Under the pieces are notes generated by a model, which made no database searches, was not told the DNA's origin, and worked only from the letters and a program-made list of their open reading frames with translations. DNA of 64,000 nucleotides, from positions 1 to 64,000 of the forward strand of contig MBFK01000104.1 of NCBI GenBank assembly GCA_001704765.1. The letters run 5' to 3'. The DNA is from Sinorhizobium shofinae. GTDB lineage: Bacteria; Pseudomonadota; Alphaproteobacteria; Rhizobiales; Rhizobiaceae. Below are positions 19,665 through 28,142 of the stretch, piece by piece (the stretch's first letter is position 1; each line of letters opens with the position of its first letter). Made by a program: the position numbers and the translations under genes.

Positions 19665-20363
19665 ATGGCTGGCGGAAGACAGAGACTGGCGCAACAGGTG
19701 ATCGACGAGCTGCGCCGGCAGATCGAAGCTGGCCGATTGAAGGAAGGCGACCAACTGCCGACCGAGCCGCAATTGGAGGCGAGCTTCGGCGTGAGCCGCA
19801 CGGTCGTGCGCGAAGCGATCGCAGACCTGCGTTCGGCCGGCTACGTCCGCCCCATCCAGGGTAAGGGCGTCTTTGTCAGCGACCCGAAAGCAAGCCGGCG
19901 CTTCACGTTGACCCCGGTGGAGATAAGAAGCATCCCAGAAACCCTTGAACTCCTCGAGTTCCGGCTGGCCACCGAGAGCGAAGCCGCGGCAATTGCCGCC
20001 TACCGCAGGACTGCCCAACAGGAAGCGACGATCGCCGCCGCCAACAGGAAAATGGCGCAGCTGATCGAGGAGGGCAAACCGACGGTCGACGCTGATTTCG
20101 AATTTCACATGGCAATCGCCGCGGCCACTAATAACCGCTTCTACCTCGATATCATGCGCCAATTCGGGCCGCGCGCCATCCCCCGCAGCCAGTTCACGAC
20201 TCTGCCCGAGGCCGCCGACAAGGCCTATCTGCTCAGCGTCCACGCGGAGCATGTCGAGATCCTCGCGGCAATCGCCGACCAGGATCCAGAACGCGCCAGG
20301 CAAGCAATGCGCAATCACATCATCGCCAGCCAGCGCCGCTATCGCCGCCTCGCCGAGCAATAA
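19665..20363 (+). CDS. FadR-type GntR family regulator
   Basis: A 232-residue regulator. The N-terminal winged helix-turn-helix (QQVIDELRRQIEAGRLKEGD; LEASFGVSRTVVREAIADLRSAG) is followed by an FCD effector domain with helical segments and the metal-binding pattern DADFEFHMAIAAATNN. It lies between the divergent peptide-type transporter and the UxuA-like gene, and the same 19-base motif stands on both sides of it, so it probably controls both in response to a hexuronate or hexonate. Confidence 0.9.
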   Translation: MAGGRQRLAQQVIDELRRQIEAGRLKEGDQLPTEPQLEASFGVSRTVVREAIADLRSAGYVRPIQGKGVFVSDPKASRRFTLTPVEIRSIPETLELLEFRLATESEAAAIAAYRRTAQQEATIAAANRKMAQLIEEGKPTVDADFEFHMAIAAATNNRFYLDIMRQFGPRAIPRSQFTTLPEAADKAYLLSVHAEHVEILAAIADQDPERARQAMRNHIIASQRRYRRLAEQ

Positions 20364-20384
20364 TCCGCTCGACAGATTCGGGCT

Positions 20385-20407
20385 ATTCATATTATGTCAT
20401 ATGACAT
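20385..20407 (+). promoter_or_regulatory. Candidate GntR operator, right copy, with perfect palindrome
   Basis: ATTCATATTATGTCATATG (20385-20403) repeats the left copy in inverted orientation. Within it ATGTCATATGACAT (20394-20407) is a perfect 14-bp palindrome. It sits 32-54 bases before the preferred start of the UxuA-like gene and would block its transcription when bound. Confidence 0.6.
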
Positions 20408-20438
20408 TAATCGAATGAGTTCGGGAAGGAGCCTGTCC

Positions 20439-21413
20439 GTGTATGTAGGAACGCAGGTCGCTGCTCGCGACGACGAGGATTATCGGGTCTACGCCCAGCT
20501 TGGCATCAAGAACATCTGCGCCGATCCGCCGGGTCATCCGGCAAGCTGGACCCTGGATGACCTCGAACGGCATCGCGACCATGTCGAGAGCTTCGGCCTG
20601 GTGCTCGACATGGTTCAGCTTCCCCTGCCCTCGAAACCGATCGAGAAAGCCTCCTATCCCGATATCCTGCTGGCGGGACCGGAGCGCGATCGCCAGATCG
20701 ACGCGGTCTGCCGGATGATCGAGAACTGCGCCCGGGTCGGCATTCCGTCGGCAAAGTACAATCTGAACCTGATCGGCATTCCCCGAAGCGCAATGGAACG
20801 AGGCCGCGGCGGCTCAATGAACGAAGCCTTTCGCTGGGAACGGGTCGACCGTGACGCTGCGCCAGGACTTGCCGGCGTGCTGTCGGAAGACGAGAACTGG
20901 GAGCGCATCGACTATTTCCTGGAACGGGTCGTGCCGGTTGCGACGAGCAACCGGGTGCGCATCGCTTGTCATCCGCACGATCCCTACACGCCGCCAGGCT
21001 ATCGCGGGGTGACGCGTGTTCTAGGCACGGTCGAAGGACTGAAGAAGTTCGTGCAGATGCACGAGAGCCCCTATCACGGCCTGAACTTCTGCCAGGGCTC
21101 GATCGGCGAGATGCTGGACAATCCGCGCGAGGAGATCGACGAGATCATCCGCTGGTTCGGCACGCGCGGCAAGATCTTCCATGTGCACTTTCGCAACATT
21201 CGGGGCGGCAAGCTTTCCTTTATCGAAACGTTCCCCGACGAAGGCGACATGGACATGGTGCGCTCGCTCAAGATCTATCACGAGATCGGATACCAATACA
21301 TGGTGATGCCCGACCACGTCCCGACGATCACCGGCCGCGATCCGACCGGCGTTGCCTTCGCCTTTTGCTACGGCTACATCACGGCGCTCATCCAGTCGCT
21401 TTCCACCACCTGA
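20439..21413 (+). CDS. UxuA-family mannonate dehydratase-like protein
   Basis: A 324-residue TIM-barrel protein of the UxuA family, which dehydrates D-mannonate to 2-keto-3-deoxygluconate. Conserved metal and substrate segments are present: ACHPHDP, GLNFCQGSIGEML, KIFHVHFRNIRGG and MVMPDH near the C-terminus. It is shorter than the E. coli enzyme (about 394) and its N-terminus differs (YVGTQVAARDDEDYRVYAQLG), so the exact acid-sugar substrate may differ. I prefer the GTG at 20439, with GGAAGGA about nine bases upstream. An ATG at 20394 would put the operator palindrome inside the coding region. Confidence 0.8.
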   Translation: MYVGTQVAARDDEDYRVYAQLGIKNICADPPGHPASWTLDDLERHRDHVESFGLVLDMVQLPLPSKPIEKASYPDILLAGPERDRQIDAVCRMIENCARVGIPSAKYNLNLIGIPRSAMERGRGGSMNEAFRWERVDRDAAPGLAGVLSEDENWERIDYFLERVVPVATSNRVRIACHPHDPYTPPGYRGVTRVLGTVEGLKKFVQMHESPYHGLNFCQGSIGEMLDNPREEIDEIIRWFGTRGKIFHVHFRNIRGGKLSFIETFPDEGDMDMVRSLKIYHEIGYQYMVMPDHVPTITGRDPTGVAFAFCYGYITALIQSLSTT

Positions 21414-21454
21414 GCGCGCCGCCAAGCTCAATTCCCTTGCAGTAATGCAAAGTG

Positions 21455-21592
21455 CTACAGCAACCTTTTTGCGTCAAAAACATGCACGGCGCTGTAGGCG
21501 GCATTCTTGTCAACGACCATTCCGACCGTCCGGCCCTCACGCTCGCGCTTTGATAAGAATTGCGCGAGTGTTCCTGCTGACAGAAGCGTCCC
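21455..21592 (-). pseudogene. Possible remnant of a sugar ABC ATPase C-terminus
   Basis: The minus-strand frame ending at 21455 reads like the last 45 residues of a MalK/UgpC-type ATPase: a GRTVGMVVDKNA segment followed by VHVFDAKRLL and stop, resembling the usual ending in which FDA follows a regulatory beta-strand. There is no upstream ATPase body. The match is short and made by eye, so this may be chance. Confidence 0.25.
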
Positions 21593-21602
21593 TCGGTGAT
21601 AA

Positions 21603-21620
21603 TATGGTATCCCATAATAC
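21603..21620. promoter_or_regulatory. Candidate operator upstream of the FCD regulator
   Basis: TATGGTATCCCATAATAC is near-palindromic (TATGG / CCATA arms). It matches the sequence at 31600-31617 in 17 of 18 positions. It lies about 80-95 bp before the regulator start, suggesting autoregulation. Confidence 0.65.
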
Positions 21621-21698
21621 GCAGTTGCTTCGTCGTCTTGGTTTGCACTTACCGAATTCGCGCATTTGCCACAGGTGCTGGCGGAAAGGGAGCGTCCC

Positions 21699-22394
21699 AT
21701 GAGCGTGTCTGATCAGCCGATGCGGGTTCTTCGTCCCGAAAAGACACTTCGCGAGCTTGCGCTGGAAAAGATGCGCGACGCTATCGTCAATATGCATTTC
21801 AGGGCGGGCGATCGGCTTGTCGAGCGCGACCTTTGCGATCAGCTCGGTGTGAGCCGAACGATCGTCCGAGAAGTGCTGCGCCATCTCGAATCGGAGGGGC
21901 TTGTCGCGATCCTGCCGAACCGCGGTCCGATCGTCGCCGAAACGACACCCGAAGAAGCCCGGCAGATTTACGAGATCCGAGGCGCGCTCGAAGGGATTGC
22001 CGCGAAGGCCTGTGCCGCGCAAAAGGACCCGCGCGTGGTGGCCGAGCTCGAGCGCATCCTTGGGCGCATCCGTGCCGCCTATGCCGCCAACGAGCTGCCT
22101 GCGGTCCTTACCGCCACGACGGATTTTTACCGCACGCTTTTCGAGAATTCCGGGCGCCATGTCGCCTGGGGCATCGTCAATTCGATTACGGCAAGGATCA
22201 ATTATTTGCGGTCCATGACGATCAAGACACCCGACCGCGACAAGCAGGGGCCGGCCCAGATGCAGCGGATCATCGACGCGATCAAGGCCGGCGACGGCGC
22301 GGCTGCCTACGAGGCTGCCAATGTGCATGTCAAAAATGCCGCAGCAATCGCCGAGGCGCTTCTTGCCGAGCAGCAAGACGCGACGGCGAGATAA
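21699..22394 (+). CDS. FCD-domain GntR family regulator
   Basis: A 231-residue regulator: winged helix-turn-helix at about residues 15-75 (LALEKMRDAIVNMHFRAGDR; LGVSRTIVREVLRHLESEG) and a C-terminal FCD domain with the YEIRGALEGIAAKACA helix. The start at 21699 has GAAAGGGA upstream. It converges on the PotABCD-type operon. The same operator-like sequence stands before this gene and before the far end of that operon, so it is probably its repressor. Confidence 0.9.
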   Translation: MSVSDQPMRVLRPEKTLRELALEKMRDAIVNMHFRAGDRLVERDLCDQLGVSRTIVREVLRHLESEGLVAILPNRGPIVAETTPEEARQIYEIRGALEGIAAKACAAQKDPRVVAELERILGRIRAAYAANELPAVLTATTDFYRTLFENSGRHVAWGIVNSITARINYLRSMTIKTPDRDKQGPAQMQRIIDAIKAGDGAAAYEAANVHVKNAAAIAEALLAEQQDATAR

Positions 22395-22402
22395 GCCAAA
22401 GC

Positions 22403-22425
22403 CGGCCGGCGGATACCACCGGCCG
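22403..22425. terminator. Stem-loop between convergent genes
   Basis: Ten-base arms (CGGCCGGCGG / CCACCGGCCG, one mismatch) surround an ATA loop between the regulator and the end of the ABC operon. The adjoining run of A/T is on the wrong side for a canonical terminator of the operon, so its role is uncertain. Confidence 0.35.
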
Positions 22426-22439
22426 AAAAAACCTTCCCA

Positions 22440-23522
22440 TCAGCAGAAGACGTGCGCCGACGCCGGATCGAAGCCGAGCCAGACGCTATCCCCGCGGCTG
22501 AGGCTGGAAATCGCCTCATGACCGAACGGAAGGCGGATCGCCAGCGCGTCGCCCTTGGCGGTCTGCGTCGCGACATGGATGTTGTTGCCGAGGAAGGTGA
22601 CGTCGCTGACCGTTACGGGGAGAGCGGTCGAGCCGCCCGGAGCCGATCTCATCAGGTGCAAGCGTTCCGGCCGCAGCATCAGCGCCGCCTTGCCTCCGGC
22701 GACCGGCTTGCCATGCACCGGTACGTTCGGGATGAGCGTCGTTCCGGCCAGCGCGATTTCCGCCTTGCCATTTGCAGCCGTCACCAGATCACAGGGCAGG
22801 AAATCGCTGTCGCCGATGAATTCGGCGACGAAGCGGGTCGCCGGGTTGGCATAGAGTTCCGGCCCCGTACCGATCTGGTCGATCACCCCCTTCGAAAAGA
22901 CGGCGATCCGGTCGGAGAGCCGCAGCGCCTCCTCCTGGTCATGCGTGACATAGAGGATGGTCACCTCCGTCTGCTGGTGGATGCGGCGGATCTCGTGCTG
23001 GATTTCCTCTCGCAGCTTCTTGTCGAGGGCGGAAAGCGGCTCGTCCATCAAGAGCAGCGGCGGGTCGTAGGCAAGGGCTCGCGCCAGCGCGACGCGCTGT
23101 TGCTGGCCGCCGGACATCTGCGCCGGCTTGCGGTCCTCGAAGCCTTCGAGCCGCACGAGCTTCAACATGTCGCGCACCTTGGCATCGATCTCGGCCTTCG
23201 CAAGCCGCCTGACCTTCAGCGGGAAGGCGATGTTCTCGCCGACGGAGAGATGCGGGAAGAGCGTATAGCGCTGGAACACCATGCCGATATTGCGCTTGTG
23301 CGACGGCGTCGACAGCAGCGACTGGCCCTTCAGCATGATGTCGCCGCGGGTCGGATCCTCGAAGCCGGCGAGAATATAGAGTGTCGTGCTCTTTCCCGAT
23401 CCGGATGGGCCGAGAAAGGTCAAGAATTCCCCCTGCGCCACGTCGAGACTGACGTCGTGAACGGCGGTTACGGGTCCATATTCCTTGCGGATGCCGCGGA
23501 TTTGCAGGAAGGGTTGGCTCAT
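22440..23522 (-). CDS. Spermidine/putrescine-type ABC transporter ATP-binding protein
   Basis: A 360-residue PotA-type ATPase: Walker [11 protein letters not shown]-loop [14 protein letters not shown], signature [15 protein letters not shown], Walker [15 protein letters not shown]-terminal TOBE-like regulatory domain (about residues 275-360) contains [10 protein letters not shown]. The start at 23522 makes an ATGA overlap with the permease upstream. It is the last gene of the long catabolic operon. The imported compound is unknown; this family carries polyamines and many other small cationic or acidic solutes. Confidence 0.92.
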   Translation of the reverse strand: MSQPFLQIRGIRKEYGPVTAVHDVSLDVAQGEFLTFLGPSGSGKSTTLYILAGFEDPTRGDIMLKGQSLLSTPSHKRNIGMVFQRYTLFPHLSVGENIAFPLKVRRLAKAEIDAKVRDMLKLVRLEGFEDRKPAQMSGGQQQRVALARALAYDPPLLLMDEPLSALDKKLREEIQHEIRRIHQQTEVTILYVTHDQEEALRLSDRIAVFSKGVIDQIGTGPELYANPATRFVAEFIGDSDFLPCDLVTAANGKAEIALAGTTLIPNVPVHGKPVAGGKAALMLRPERLHLMRSAPGGSTALPVTVSDVTFLGNNIHVATQTAKGDALAIRLPFGHEAISSLSRGDSVWLGFDPASAHVFC

Positions 23523-24319
23523 GATTTCAATCCTTTGCGAACGAAGGCGACGAGCACCATCAAGAGCACGGTGAGCAGGATGAGAAGGGTGGAGGCGGCG
23601 GCGACCACAGGCGTCAGATCCTGCCGCAACGTCGCCCAGACCTTGACGGGAAGCGTCTGCAGGGTGGGGCTCGCCATGAAGATCGCGACGACCACTTCGT
23701 CCCACGAGGTCAGGAAGGAGAAGATCGCCGCCGAGAAGATGCCGTGGCTGATCGCCGGCAGTGTCACGCGGATCTTCGCCTCGAACGGGGACGCGCCGCA
23801 CAGCACGGCGGCGTCCTCGATCGATTTGTCGAATCCCTCGAGCGCATTGGTGATCGACAGGATCGAGAAGGGCAGCGCCAGGACCAGATGGGAAATGACG
23901 AAGCCGGTCAGCGTTCCATTGAGGCCGATCTGCAGGAAGAAAGCGTAGAGCGCCACTGCGAGAACGACGACGGGCAGGATCATCGGCGTCAGGAACAGGG
24001 CCTTGAGCGCCTCGCGAAACATGAAGCGCCCACGCGTCAGTCCAAAAGAGGTGACGAGACCGAGAAGAACCGAAAGAACCGTAACGATGATCGCGATCCG
24101 GAAGCTCGTCCAGGCGGACGCCAGCCAGCGCGGGTCGACGAGAAGCTCCTGATACCATTTGAGCGTCCAGCCGGGCGGCGGAAAAATCAGCCATTGCGAC
24201 GAGCCGAAGGAGAGCGCCGCGATGAACAGGATGGGCAGGAGCAGGAAGGCGGTTGTCAGCAACGTGATGCCGATGAGAACCGGCTTCCACCAGCCGAGAC
24301 GGTCGAAATTCAGGAGCAT
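23519..24319 (-). CDS. Spermidine/putrescine-type ABC permease (PotC)
   Basis: A 266-residue permease with about six membrane helices, the first at residues 14-36 (ITLLTTAFLLLPILFIAALS). The EAA loop reads EDAAVLCGASPFEAKIRVTLPAI. The start at 24319 is one base before the end of the PotB-like gene. The length is normal for PotC. Confidence 0.92.
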   Translation of the reverse strand: MLLNFDRLGWWKPVLIGITLLTTAFLLLPILFIAALSFGSSQWLIFPPPGWTLKWYQELLVDPRWLASAWTSFRIAIIVTVLSVLLGLVTSFGLTRGRFMFREALKALFLTPMILPVVVLAVALYAFFLQIGLNGTLTGFVISHLVLALPFSILSITNALEGFDKSIEDAAVLCGASPFEAKIRVTLPAISHGIFSAAIFSFLTSWDEVVVAIFMASPTLQTLPVKVWATLRQDLTPVVAAASTLLILLTVLLMVLVAFVRKGLKS

Positions 24320-24320
24320 G

Positions 24321-25196
24321 TCAGCGTCCTCCCATCCGGTCGGTGCCGAAGAAACGAAGCTGCACGGCATAGAGCGCCAGCGTGACGACCAGGAGCACCA
24401 GGGCCGCGGCGCCGCCCATGCCCCAATTGACGAGAGACTGGACGAATTGTGCGATAAGTTCGGCAAGCATCATGTTCGCCGTGCCGCCGAGCAGCGCCGG
24501 AGTGACGAAGTAGCCGAGCGACATCACGAAGACCATCAGCGCGCCGGCCGCCATGCCGGGCATCGCCAACGGCAGGAGAACGCGCACGAGCGCCTGCCAA
24601 CGGTTGGCGCCGCACAGCGCCGCTGCCTGCAGGATGGCCGGGTCGATCTTCCTGATGACGCCATAGAGCGGCAGGATGATGAAGGGCAGCATGATATAGG
24701 TCATGCCGATCGTGACGCCCGTCAGATTGTTGACGAGCGGAAGAGGCTTGTCGATGAGACCTAGCCCGATCAGCAGCTTGTTGACGACGCCGGTGCGCTG
24801 CAGGAGCACCATCCAGGCATAGGTGCGCGCCAAAAGGTTTGTCCACATCGACAGAAGCAGGATGGCAAAGACCACCGAAGCGGCGCGGCTCGGCATCACC
24901 GCCAGCGCCCAGGCGACGGGAAAGCCGATGAGCAGCGAGACGAAGGTGACCAGGCCGGAAACCAGGAATGTGTTCGCGAAAATCCTGAGATAGGTGGATG
25001 AGCCCAGCAGTTCGGCATAGTTTCCAAGGCCCGGCACGGGCTCCGAGACGCTCCGCGCCAACAGAATGGCGACCGGGACGACGAAGAACAGGACCAGCAG
25101 GCCGAGCGCCGGCAAGGTCAGATCGAAGTCGGTGAGCCGCAGGCGGCGTGCAGGGCCCTTCGATCCTGCCGCCTTCGCTTCGATGCGCGACAACAT
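24321..25196 (-). CDS. Spermidine/putrescine-type ABC permease (PotB)
   Basis: A 291-residue permease, first helix near residues 28-47 (LPALGLLVLFFVVPVAILLA), EAA loop QAAALCGANRWQALVRVLLPLAM. I chose the ATG at 25196 because GGGAGAG stands about six bases upstream. In-frame ATGs at 25211 and 25214 overlap that ribosome site. It follows the binding-protein gene after a 97-bp gap with a stem-loop. Confidence 0.9.
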   Translation of the reverse strand: MLSRIEAKAAGSKGPARRLRLTDFDLTLPALGLLVLFFVVPVAILLARSVSEPVPGLGNYAELLGSSTYLRIFANTFLVSGLVTFVSLLIGFPVAWALAVMPSRAASVVFAILLLSMWTNLLARTYAWMVLLQRTGVVNKLLIGLGLIDKPLPLVNNLTGVTIGMTYIMLPFIILPLYGVIRKIDPAILQAAALCGANRWQALVRVLLPLAMPGMAAGALMVFVMSLGYFVTPALLGGTANMMLAELIAQFVQSLVNWGMGGAAALVLLVVTLALYAVQLRFFGTDRMGGR

Positions 25197-25252
25197 GGCT
25201 GTCTCTCCCATCAACGTGCGCGAGGGACGCTGCTCGCGCCCTCGGCCGGAAC

Positions 25253-25284
25253 GGCGGGAAGAACACCCTGGCGCACTTCCCGCC
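25253..25284 (-). other. Stem-loop between binding-protein and permease genes
   Basis: A perfect 9-bp stem (GGCGGGAAG / CTTCCCGCC) with a 14-base loop lies just downstream of the binding-protein stop on the transcribed strand. It is placed like the stem-loops in the other transporter operons of this window. Confidence 0.5.
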
Positions 25285-25293
25285 CTCCTCTAT

Positions 25294-26304
25294 TTATTTC
25301 GCCTGCCAGGCGTACCAGCGCTCGCCGATCGCGTCGCGGTTTTCGGCCCAGTAGTTCATGTCGGCGTTGACCTGGCTCGCCGTCTGAGCATCCGGCAGTG
25401 ACTTGGCCAGGGCCTCGTCCATCAGCTTCGGGGAATCGAGATTGATGGGTGCGTAGCCGGTGGCCTTGGCGAGATCCGCCTGCGCCTGGGGCGATGTGGC
25501 GAGCGCGATGAACTGCATTGCTGCCTCCTTGTTCTTCGCACCCTTGGGCACGACGAGCGAGTCGGCAGCGGTAATATTCTGCTCCCAGGAGGTCTCGACA
25601 TTGATGCCGCTCTGCGCGAGCGCCGTCATGCGGCCGTTCCACAGGCTCCCGAAGGGCGCCTCGGCGGAAGCGAGGAGCTGCTGCGACTGCGCGCCGCCGG
25701 ACCACCAGATTATGTCCGGCTTGATCGTGTCGAGCTTCTTGAAGGCGCGGTCGAGATCGAGCGGATAGAGCTTGTCGGCCGGCACGCCGTCGGCAAGCAG
25801 TGCCGCCTCGATGACACCCGGGGCCGACCACTTGTAGAAGGCGCGCTTGCCGGGGAACTTCTCTGTGTCGAAGAGGTCCGCCCAGGTCTTCGGGCAGGCA
25901 TCGACCGCATCCTTGTTGCAGCCGATTACGAAGGAATAATAGAAGCTGCCGACCGAATAATCGGTGACGAAGCGCGGATCGAGCTTCGATTTGTCAATCA
26001 CCGAGAAATCCAGCTTCTCGAGCAGGCCGTTCTTGCCGGCCTGGGCGGCGTAATCGCCCTCGACATCGACGACGTCCCAGACGACGGCGGCCGCCTCGAC
26101 CATCGCCTTGAGCTTGCCGTAGTCAGTCGGTCCGTCCTGAAGGACGTTGATGCCGGTCTTTTCCGTGAACTTCTCGGCCCAGGCGATCTTCTGCGCGTCC
26201 TGCGTCGTGCCTCCCCAGCTCGAAAAGACAAGATCCGCCGCCGTCGCCGGCATGGCTGTTGCAATAGTCGCGGCCGCGGCCGCCAAAACTAATATCTTCT
26301 TCAT
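25294..26304 (-). CDS. Spermidine/putrescine-type ABC substrate-binding protein
   Basis: A 336-residue periplasmic PotD-type (SBP_bac_6/8) protein with a signal peptide (MKKILVLAAAAATIATAMPA, cleaved near ATAA). The mature part begins DLVFSSWGGTTQDAQKIAW, a usual start of this class, followed by VVWDVVDVEGDYAAQAGKNGLLE and IWWSGGAQSQQLLASAEAP. It stands between the NIPSNAP gene and the permeases, so in this operon the catabolic genes come first and the importer last. Confidence 0.9.
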   Translation of the reverse strand: MKKILVLAAAAATIATAMPATAADLVFSSWGGTTQDAQKIAWAEKFTEKTGINVLQDGPTDYGKLKAMVEAAAVVWDVVDVEGDYAAQAGKNGLLEKLDFSVIDKSKLDPRFVTDYSVGSFYYSFVIGCNKDAVDACPKTWADLFDTEKFPGKRAFYKWSAPGVIEAALLADGVPADKLYPLDLDRAFKKLDTIKPDIIWWSGGAQSQQLLASAEAPFGSLWNGRMTALAQSGINVETSWEQNITAADSLVVPKGAKNKEAAMQFIALATSPQAQADLAKATGYAPINLDSPKLMDEALAKSLPDAQTASQVNADMNYWAENRDAIGERWYAWQAK

Positions 26305-26341
26305 GTTCCCTAGCTCCGTGTTCCGGTTTTGCTTGATTGTT

Positions 26342-26668
26342 CTATGGCGCGCCGCCGCCGGTCGGCGAAAAGCGCGCCGCCTTCATAATCTTGTTCTCCG
26401 CGACTTCTATGAGGTCGCGTATCTTGGGGAGGAAAGCCCGCCAGTCCGGGTCTTCCATGAGTGCGGCCCGGCGCCTCTCGCGATCGTCGAGGCTTCGGTA
26501 GGCCCAGATGTGAACGATCTCGTTGATCGGCCCGATCTCGGAGAAGAAATAGGCGACGAGTTCGCCGAGATGCTTCTTCTGGATGGCGATGCCCTCTTCC
26601 TCGACCACCTTCAGGTAGGCGGGGATCGCTCCGTTCTTCAGCCGATAGGTGCGGATCTCGTAGAACAT
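26342..26668 (-). CDS. NIPSNAP family protein
   Basis: A 108-residue NIPSNAP (dimeric alpha/beta-barrel) protein. It begins with the family hallmark MFYEIRTYRLKNGAIPAYL and contains VHIWAYRSLDDRERRRAALMEDPDW. Members often sit in catabolic clusters, and some are thought to act as small oxygenases, isomerases or ligand-binding partners; no reaction can be assigned here. The start at 26668 is five bases after the stop of the aldehyde dehydrogenase gene, well inside the operon. Confidence 0.85.
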   Translation of the reverse strand: MFYEIRTYRLKNGAIPAYLKVVEEEGIAIQKKHLGELVAYFFSEIGPINEIVHIWAYRSLDDRERRRAALMEDPDWRAFLPKIRDLIEVAENKIMKAARFSPTGGGAP

Positions 26669-26673
26669 CGCCG

Positions 26674-28137
26674 TCACCGCATCACGAAGGGATCGGGAAT
26701 GGGCTCGTCCGATGTCCGTAGCCAAACGGTCTTCGTCCGTGTGTAGTCCAGCGCGGCCGCCATGCCGCCCTCGCGGCCGTGGCCCGAAAGCCCGAAACCG
26801 CCAAAGGGCGCGATCGGCGAGACCGCCCGGTAGGTGTTGACCCAGACGATCCCGGCGCGGATTCCCTTCATCAGGCGGTGCGCGCGGGTGAGATCCCGGG
26901 TGAAGAGGCCGGCCGCGAGGCCGTAGCGGGTGTCGTTGGCGAGGGCGAGCGCCTCCGCTTCCGTTTCGAAGGAAAGCGCTGAAAGGACGGGGCCGAAGAA
27001 TTCCTCCTCGAGCGAGGGCGAGGCGCTGCCGTCGCAATCGAGAATGCTCGGCAGGTAATAGTAACCGGCTCCATCTGGTGCGCTGCCGCCCGTGACCAAT
27101 TTGGCGCCGGCGGCAAGCGAGCGCTCGACCAGCGCGTCAATATGGTCGCGTTGACGCCGTGTCGCGAGCGGCCCGACTTCCGTCGCCATGTCAAGAGGGC
27201 TGCCGATGCGGACCGCCTCGGCCTTTGCCTTGAGGATTTCCAGGAAGCGAGCCTTGACGCTTCTCTCGATGATCAGCCGCGAGCCGGCGACGCAGCTCTG
27301 GCCGGTCGCGGCAAAGATGCCGGCAACCTGGGCATTGGCCGCACTCTCCAGATCGGCGTCGGCGAAGACGATGAAGGGCGACTTGCCACCGAGCTCGAGC
27401 GAGGTCGAGGCGAGGTTCTCCGCCGAATTGCGCACCACATGCCGCGCCGTCTCCGGCCCTCCGGTAAAGGCGATATGATCCACCTTGGGATGACGACTGA
27501 GCGCCGCACCGCAGGAGGGGCCGAAGCCGGTGATGATGTTGACGACGCCGGCGGGAAAGCCGGCCCGGTCAATGAGCCGGGCAAATTCGAGGAGCGGCGC
27601 CGGCCCATCCTCCGAGGCCTTCACCACCATGGTGCAGCCGGCCGCCAGCGCCGGGCCGATCTTCACCGCCGACAGGAACAACTGGCTGTTCCAGGGGACG
27701 ACCATGGCGACGACGCCGATCGGTTCGCGGCGCAGCCAGACGTCCATGTCCGGCTTGTCGATCGGCAGATAGGAACCCTCGATCTTGTCGGCGATCCCGG
27801 CATAATAGCGATAATACTCGGCGACATAGGCGATCTGCGCCGAGGTCTCGCGGATGATCTTGCCCGTGTCCCGCGTCTCCAGTTCCGCAAGCCTCTGGGC
27901 GTTCTCGGCCACAAGGTCGGCAAGCTTGTAGAGAAGCTTGCCTCTCTGCGTGGCCGTCAGTTTGGACCACGGTCCCACGTAAAGAGCGTTGTGCGCGGCC
28001 TCGACGGCGCGATCGACATCGGCTTCCCGCGCCTCCGGCATCTCCGCCCAGGCAGTACCCGTGGCCGGGTCGATGCTCTCGAACCGGGCTTCGCCATCTG
28101 AGAATTCGCCGTCGATGTAACACTGGAAGCGCTGCAT
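26674..28137 (-). CDS. NAD(P)-dependent aldehyde dehydrogenase
   Basis: A 487-residue aldehyde dehydrogenase. Visible landmarks are VVPWNSQLFLSAVKIGPALAAGC (cofactor-binding region), FTGGPETARHV, the general-base segment LELGGKSPFIVFADAD and the catalytic-cysteine segment GIFAATGQSCVAGSR, with the EEFFGPVLSAL segment near the C-terminus. It would oxidise the aldehyde formed by the flavin monooxygenase or the hydrolase in the same operon. The start at 28137 is five bases after the LLM monooxygenase stop. Confidence 0.93.
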   Translation of the reverse strand: MQRFQCYIDGEFSDGEARFESIDPATGTAWAEMPEAREADVDRAVEAAHNALYVGPWSKLTATQRGKLLYKLADLVAENAQRLAELETRDTGKIIRETSAQIAYVAEYYRYYAGIADKIEGSYLPIDKPDMDVWLRREPIGVVAMVVPWNSQLFLSAVKIGPALAAGCTMVVKASEDGPAPLLEFARLIDRAGFPAGVVNIITGFGPSCGAALSRHPKVDHIAFTGGPETARHVVRNSAENLASTSLELGGKSPFIVFADADLESAANAQVAGIFAATGQSCVAGSRLIIERSVKARFLEILKAKAEAVRIGSPLDMATEVGPLATRRQRDHIDALVERSLAAGAKLVTGGSAPDGAGYYYLPSILDCDGSASPSLEEEFFGPVLSALSFETEAEALALANDTRYGLAAGLFTRDLTRAHRLMKGIRAGIVWVNTYRAVSPIAPFGGFGLSGHGREGGMAAALDYTRTKTVWLRTSDEPIPDPFVMR

Positions 28138-28142
28138 GTGCC

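Noticed and set aside
22452..23948. 498-codon plus-strand open frame
   Set aside because: Antisense to the PotA-type ATPase and PotC-type permease; no recognisable domain.
22440..24290. 616-codon open frame suggesting an ATPase fusion
   Set aside because: Only the part from 23522 down is the ATPase; upstream it reads out of frame through the permease gene.
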